64,000 nt of DNA from Moheibacter sp035515075 (lineage in GTDB: Bacteria; Bacteroidota; Bacteroidia; Flavobacteriales; Weeksellaceae), in contig DATJBZ010000037.1 of NCBI GenBank assembly GCA_035515075.1, forward strand, positions 1 to 64,000, written 5' to 3'. Made by a program: the position numbers and the translations under genes. The stretch's first letter is position 1. Each line of letters starts with the position of its first letter. Of the stretch, positions 60,055 through 64,000 are shown piece by piece. Under the pieces are notes generated by a model. The model was not told the origin of the DNA, ran no database searches, and was given only the letters and a program-made list of their open reading frames with translations.

Positions 60055-61923
60055 TCAATGCGTCACGAAAGGATTGTATTCGATCAACTCAGGTTTCCCA
60101 AAATCAAAATCCATCAAATCATAATCAGAAATTTGGTAGGTATTGGTTTTATAAATGTTTTCTCCAACACCAGGAATGCTATTGTACCATGAAAAAGACA
60201 ATTGAAAATTGCTAAAAACCAAATAATCATTCGTCAGCAAAACCCCCAAACCAATTCTCGCATACACCTTTCCGCTCATCAAATGCCGGTCCGCATCGCT
60301 GATTAATCCAAATGACGAACTCAAAATCGGCGAAATCCGAAAACCCAACAATTGATAAGGCGAATAGGATTGTATCTGCACATTGGTCAGCCATTTCTTG
60401 GTGCCGATCACTTCCAAACTCTTGAAGCCATCGATGCCCAAAGGATCATGTTCGTTCAAAGTCAAACGGTCGCCTCTCGAATCCGCGCGGTTGTTGCCCA
60501 CGATCAGATGGCTGGAAATGAAATTCCGAAAACGCCAACGGTTCCAAGTCATCAAACGCGTAAAATAATTTGCACTCAAGGAAAAAACCGATTGTTCTGA
60601 AATCTTGCCTTTCAAAAAACCACCATATTGTGCTTCAAAGCCAAAATAGCCCAATTTGAAATAATCTCCCATCTTTAAACCGCCAGCCAAATAAAAACGG
60701 TCGCGCTCGTTTTTCCGTTGCATACCTGTCGTCAAGCCCAAACTCATCCCGATCGGAATGTCCTCGATGATGTTGTAGTTTTGAATGAATTTATCTTGTT
60801 TAAATCCTCTTTTTGAAAGGCCAATGCCCATCAGAAAGAAATCTTCGTTGGCATAAAATTGGTTGGGATCCAAAGCCCAGTCGGGTTTTTTATTGTAGTC
60901 CACATTGAAATACCGAGCCGAAACAATCAAATTCGTCAAACGATCTTCCCCCAGCATTTTGTTGGACACTGGAAAAGCCACTGCGCCCCAATAATCCTGC
61001 AAATTGTACTTGAAATCCTGCGCATAAGCGCCCAAATCATTCGGTATCGAATCTCGATAAGCTGTTTGGTTGATCGAAATTCCACCTGCCCAACGCGTCA
61101 AAGGGGAGAAAAAACGCCGTTGTATCGCCACGCCTTTGGTGTATTCATTGTCTTCATTGCTGCCGTAGCCCACGCTGACGCCAATGTACGTTTGTTGAAT
61201 GTTGGGAATGGTGTACCGCGTTTGAAAGCGGTTGCGGCCACTTTCAAAGTTTTGTCGGTAATAGTTGTCAAAATCATGGCCCAATCCCATGAAATTTCTT
61301 TCCCTCAAACGAAATCCGACCTTAGAACCCGAATAAGTCATATTGGGAAATATCGTCCATGAATCCAAAGTTTGAACGTACAGGTCCACACTGTCCGAAA
61401 AAGGATCGACCAACTGGTATTCGATTTTCACCCGTCGGGTAAATCTTTGACGACGAATCAAACGCTCTGACTCCATGATTTTCAAAGAGTCAAATTGATG
61501 CCCTTCTTTTTGCAACAAATAATTTCGAATTACAAAATTCCTGGTTTTGACATGCAAAGCATTGCCCGCTTTTTCAACGAATTTTTCAGGCTGTTTGCTG
61601 CTGTCTGTGATAGAATAACCAAATGGTTTTCGGGTGTTGATGTGAATGTTTCTGATGATTTTTCCTTGCGCCAAATCGTAAGGAAACTCCTGGACAACGG
61701 CTGCATTCGTATTGCTTTCGGCAGAAGATTTTTTCTTGACAAAAACTTTGTGAACCAAACGATTGAAGCCCGAACGTTCTTTTTGCACAGCTGCAGTATC
61801 AATTGGTATTTGGTTCGAAATCGTGTCAGTGATGGCTTTTTCAGTTGTTTCAATTTGTGCTGAAACCGTTGCGTGAAGCAACAGGGCACAGAAAGAACAA
61901 AAAACAGCCAAAGCTTTGCACAT
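60055..61923 (-). CDS. BamA/Omp85-like outer-membrane protein
   Basis: 622 residues: signal peptide (about 1-22, ATVSAQ), a linker, one or two POTRA-like segments (about 85-190; IIRNIHINTRKPFGYSI, VIRNYLLQKEGHQFDSLKIMESERLIRRQRFTRRV) and a beta-barrel of alternating aromatic strands to the C-terminus. The POTRA-like lines point to the Omp85 superfamily, but the protein is shorter than BamA (about 800 residues). It is transcribed alone. Precise role unknown. Confidence 0.75.
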   Translation of the reverse strand: MCKALAVFCSFCALLLHATVSAQIETTEKAITDTISNQIPIDTAAVQKERSGFNRLVHKVFVKKKSSAESNTNAAVVQEFPYDLAQGKIIRNIHINTRKPFGYSITDSSKQPEKFVEKAGNALHVKTRNFVIRNYLLQKEGHQFDSLKIMESERLIRRQRFTRRVKIEYQLVDPFSDSVDLYVQTLDSWTIFPNMTYSGSKVGFRLRERNFMGLGHDFDNYYRQNFESGRNRFQTRYTIPNIQQTYIGVSVGYGSNEDNEYTKGVAIQRRFFSPLTRWAGGISINQTAYRDSIPNDLGAYAQDFKYNLQDYWGAVAFPVSNKMLGEDRLTNLIVSARYFNVDYNKKPDWALDPNQFYANEDFFLMGIGLSKRGFKQDKFIQNYNIIEDIPIGMSLGLTTGMQRKNERDRFYLAGGLKMGDYFKLGYFGFEAQYGGFLKGKISEQSVFSLSANYFTRLMTWNRWRFRNFISSHLIVGNNRADSRGDRLTLNEHDPLGIDGFKSLEVIGTKKWLTNVQIQSYSPYQLLGFRISPILSSSFGLISDADRHLMSGKVYARIGLGVLLTNDYLVFSNFQLSFSWYNSIPGVGENIYKTNTYQISDYDLMDFDFGKPELIEYNPFVTH

Positions 61924-62051
61924 GAATTTTTAGAATGAAGAACCAATTAGAATGTAAATAAAGTTATTTTCATTGATTAAATCAAAATTATATCAAGTTG
62001 AGTCGCTTTTGAAATTAAATCGTAACTTAGCTTTCCGTAAAAATTAGGACC

Positions 62052-63821
62052 ATGGCGTTTCAGGAAAATGAAGTTTTAAAGAGATTACCCGAGCATTTAA
62101 GGCAATTTGTTAACGATCAAAATTACGACAATTACACACCGATTGACCAAGCGGTTTGGCGGTATGTGATGCGCAAAAACGTTGATTATTTGCGAAAAGT
62201 AGCACACGGTAGTTATTTGGAAGGTTTGCATTTGACTGGAATTTCAATTGAAGAAATCCCTAGCATGTATGGCATGAACCGAATTTTGAAAGACATTGGT
62301 TGGGCCGCCGTGGCAGTCGATGGGTTCATTCCGCCAACGGCTTTTATGGAATTTCAAGCCTACAATGTCTTGGTCATTGCACAAGACATTCGCCAAATTC
62401 AAAACATCGAATACACCCCTGCACCAGACATCATCCACGAATCAGCGGGGCATGCGCCGATCATTGCCAATCCTGAATATGCAGAGTATTTGCGTCGTTT
62501 TGGTGAAATTGGCAGCAAAGCGATTTCTTCTTCGATGGATTATGAAATGTACGAAGCCATTCGCCATTTGTCGATTGTGAAAGAAGACCGAGAGAGCGAT
62601 CCCAAGGTAGTCGATCGAGCAGAGCAACGCGTGCTGGATCTGCAAAATTCAGTATCTGAATTGTCCGAAATGTCCAAAATTAGAAACCTGCATTGGTGGA
62701 CAGTCGAATACGGATTGATTGGTGATTTAAAAAATCCAAAAATTTATGGCGCAGGATTGTTGTCTTCCATAGGCGAAAGCAAATGGTGCATGGGCGATGA
62801 AGTGAAAAAGTTGCCTTATGATTTGACAGCAGCAGAAGTGAACTTTGATATTACAAAACCTCAACCGCAATTGTTTGTTACCCCAGATTTTGCACATTTG
62901 AATTTTGTGTTGGAGCAGTTTGCCAACCAGATGGGCATGAGAAGGGGAGGGACTGAAGGCATTCAGCAATTGATTGAATCCAAGAATTTAGGAACGATCG
63001 AATACAATACAGGATTGCAAGTTTCAGGAACGTTCAAGAATGTCATCACCAACCATCATCTCAACCCAATTTACATTCAAACCGAAGGACCGACCGCTTT
63101 GTCTTACCACGAAAAAGAATTGATCGGTCATGGAACTTATACACATACCCATGGATTTGGTTCACCCGTTGGTCGATTGAAACATACCAATATGGCGATT
63201 GAGGACATGTCACCCTATGATTTGGAAGCTTACAATATCAAAGAAGGACAAATGACGCGTTTGGAATTTGAAGGGGGAATTACGGTAGAAGGCGAAGTCA
63301 TCACTGGAACGCGCAACCGAAATGGAAAAGTTTTGTTGGTTTCTTTCAAGAACTGTACAGTAAAACATCATGATGCCATTTTATTTCATCCAGATTGGGG
63401 CACTTATGACATGGCGATTGGTAAAACCATTGTTTCAGCCTATGCAGGACCAGCGGACCATACTTCGTTTGATATGATCACCCATGAATTGGAAACAAAA
63501 GTGAAAAACACAGTGGTGTCAAAAGAAGCACAGCAATTGAGAGATTTCTATGCCAAGGTAAGAGAAGCACGTACGCAAAATTCACTCAAAGAAGCGGAAT
63601 TGACAACCATTTTTCAAGCACTTCAAACGGACTATCCCAACGAATGGTTGTTGGGTGTGGAGTTGTATGAATCTGCCTTTCAACAACAATTGGACATCCA
63701 ACATGAAATCAAGTTGTATTTGCTTTCGATGATGGAACGTTCAAAAGAGGTCGCGCATTTGATTGAAGATGGGATCGATTTGGTAGAAAATCCTATCGCT
63801 TTCGAATCTTTAGTTTCTTAG
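62052..63821 (+). CDS. Aromatic amino acid hydroxylase (phenylalanine 4-monooxygenase type), long form
   Basis: 589 residues. The N-terminal 300 are a biopterin-dependent hydroxylase with the iron ligands His129 and His134 (HESAGH) and Glu219 (WWTVEYGL), and the family phrase GLHLTGISIEEIP. The C-terminal 290 residues form an extra region (GGITVEGEVITGTRNRNGKV; a helical end) not found in the roughly 260-300 residue bacterial enzymes. It probably makes tyrosine from phenylalanine, feeding the pathway that ends with the fumarylacetoacetase at 23630. Substrate choice is inferred. Confidence 0.9.
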   Translation: MAFQENEVLKRLPEHLRQFVNDQNYDNYTPIDQAVWRYVMRKNVDYLRKVAHGSYLEGLHLTGISIEEIPSMYGMNRILKDIGWAAVAVDGFIPPTAFMEFQAYNVLVIAQDIRQIQNIEYTPAPDIIHESAGHAPIIANPEYAEYLRRFGEIGSKAISSSMDYEMYEAIRHLSIVKEDRESDPKVVDRAEQRVLDLQNSVSELSEMSKIRNLHWWTVEYGLIGDLKNPKIYGAGLLSSIGESKWCMGDEVKKLPYDLTAAEVNFDITKPQPQLFVTPDFAHLNFVLEQFANQMGMRRGGTEGIQQLIESKNLGTIEYNTGLQVSGTFKNVITNHHLNPIYIQTEGPTALSYHEKELIGHGTYTHTHGFGSPVGRLKHTNMAIEDMSPYDLEAYNIKEGQMTRLEFEGGITVEGEVITGTRNRNGKVLLVSFKNCTVKHHDAILFHPDWGTYDMAIGKTIVSAYAGPADHTSFDMITHELETKVKNTVVSKEAQQLRDFYAKVREARTQNSLKEAELTTIFQALQTDYPNEWLLGVELYESAFQQQLDIQHEIKLYLLSMMERSKEVAHLIEDGIDLVENPIAFESLVS

Positions 63822-64000
63822 CCATCAAATCGGTCAACAATCCACCCAACCACGAAAAGAAAAATAATACGGGTAAAATGGATACTTCGTACCAAGTAGG
63901 GTGGTGTGCTGTGAAAATTACATCCAAATAAGCGATGATGAACAACAGAAAACCAACGAAGGCAGCATAGGCTTTCTTGGCTCTTTTGACCAAAGCTGCA
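63793..64000 (-). CDS. Two-helix membrane protein, N-terminus cut by the window edge
   Basis: The frame is open to the right edge. The visible part has two membrane helices (AAFVGFLLFIIAYLDVIF and VSILPVLFFFSWLGGLL) and a basic end KKLKIRKR. The last 29 bp overlap the end of the convergent hydroxylase gene. No family recognised. Confidence 0.6.
   Translation of the reverse strand, partial: AALVKRAKKAYAAFVGFLLFIIAYLDVIFTAHHPTWYEVSILPVLFFFSWLGGLLTDLMAKKLKIRKR

Noticed and set aside
1..64000. CRISPR arrays, tRNA or rRNA genes, prophage and insertion sequences
   Set aside because: Read for on both strands; no regular spaced repeats, cloverleaf-like segments, rRNA-like stretches, transposase or phage structural genes were found.

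Overview
The window looks like a contiguous chromosome segment from a member of Flavobacteriia (Bacteroidota), possibly close to the Weeksellaceae/Chryseobacterium group; genus and species cannot be fixed by reading alone. The signs are: promoters of the Bacteroidota type (-33 TTTG, -7 TAnnTTTG) with few Shine-Dalgarno sequences, two secreted proteins with type IX secretion (T9SS) C-terminal sorting tails, a long acidic C-terminal extension on ribosomal protein S16, an N-terminally extended F0 subunit a with a signal peptide, MutS2 without an Smr domain, and several lipoproteins and TonB-type proteins. No rRNA, tRNA, CRISPR array or insertion sequence was seen.

1-13.3 kb: mnmE, then the whole F1F0 ATP synthase operon on the minus strand (atpZ-like, small membrane protein, atpB, E, F, H, A, G), with a strong hairpin between atpE and atpF. 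Next come an ECF sigma factor, a membrane/TPR protein and, convergent and overlapping, a large TPR-CHAT putative protease, then rimM and rpsP. 13.3-23 kb: HD hydrolase; an iron-uptake-like operon (TonB siderophore receptor, small lipoprotein, PepSY membrane protein); a T9SS subtilisin; mutS2 and ung. 23-41 kb: ordinary metabolism and housekeeping (fumarylacetoacetase, DinB-like, recG, two luciferase-like flavoproteins, NDH-2, peptide-binding lipoprotein, YpdA, copper-chaperone-like HMA protein), a secreted PNGase F-like N-glycanase, a PF10136-like membrane protein, DedA and an AraC-type TPR regulator.

41.3-54.9 kb is the accessory region and the main discovery: a composite RiPP locus. It has a class II lanthipeptide half (precursor with a GG leader and five core cysteines, plus a LanM synthetase), an exported HExxH metalloprotease, one C39-peptidase ABC exporter, a grasp-with-spasm half (GG-leader precursor, ATP-grasp ligase, small unknown protein, SPASM protein), one HlyD adaptor, and two paralogous lipoproteins. 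Both halves are preceded by copies of the same 74-bp promoter/operator module (about 90% identical), and each precursor is followed by a strong hairpin. The likely logic is two differently modified peptides sharing one exporter and one regulator.

54.9-64 kb: a suf Fe-S cluster operon (sufA-like, an exported unknown, sufB, sufC, sufD, with no sufS/sufE in the window), a BamA-like outer-membrane protein, a long aromatic amino acid hydroxylase (which fits with the fumarylacetoacetase in Phe/Tyr catabolism), and a truncated membrane protein gene at the right edge.
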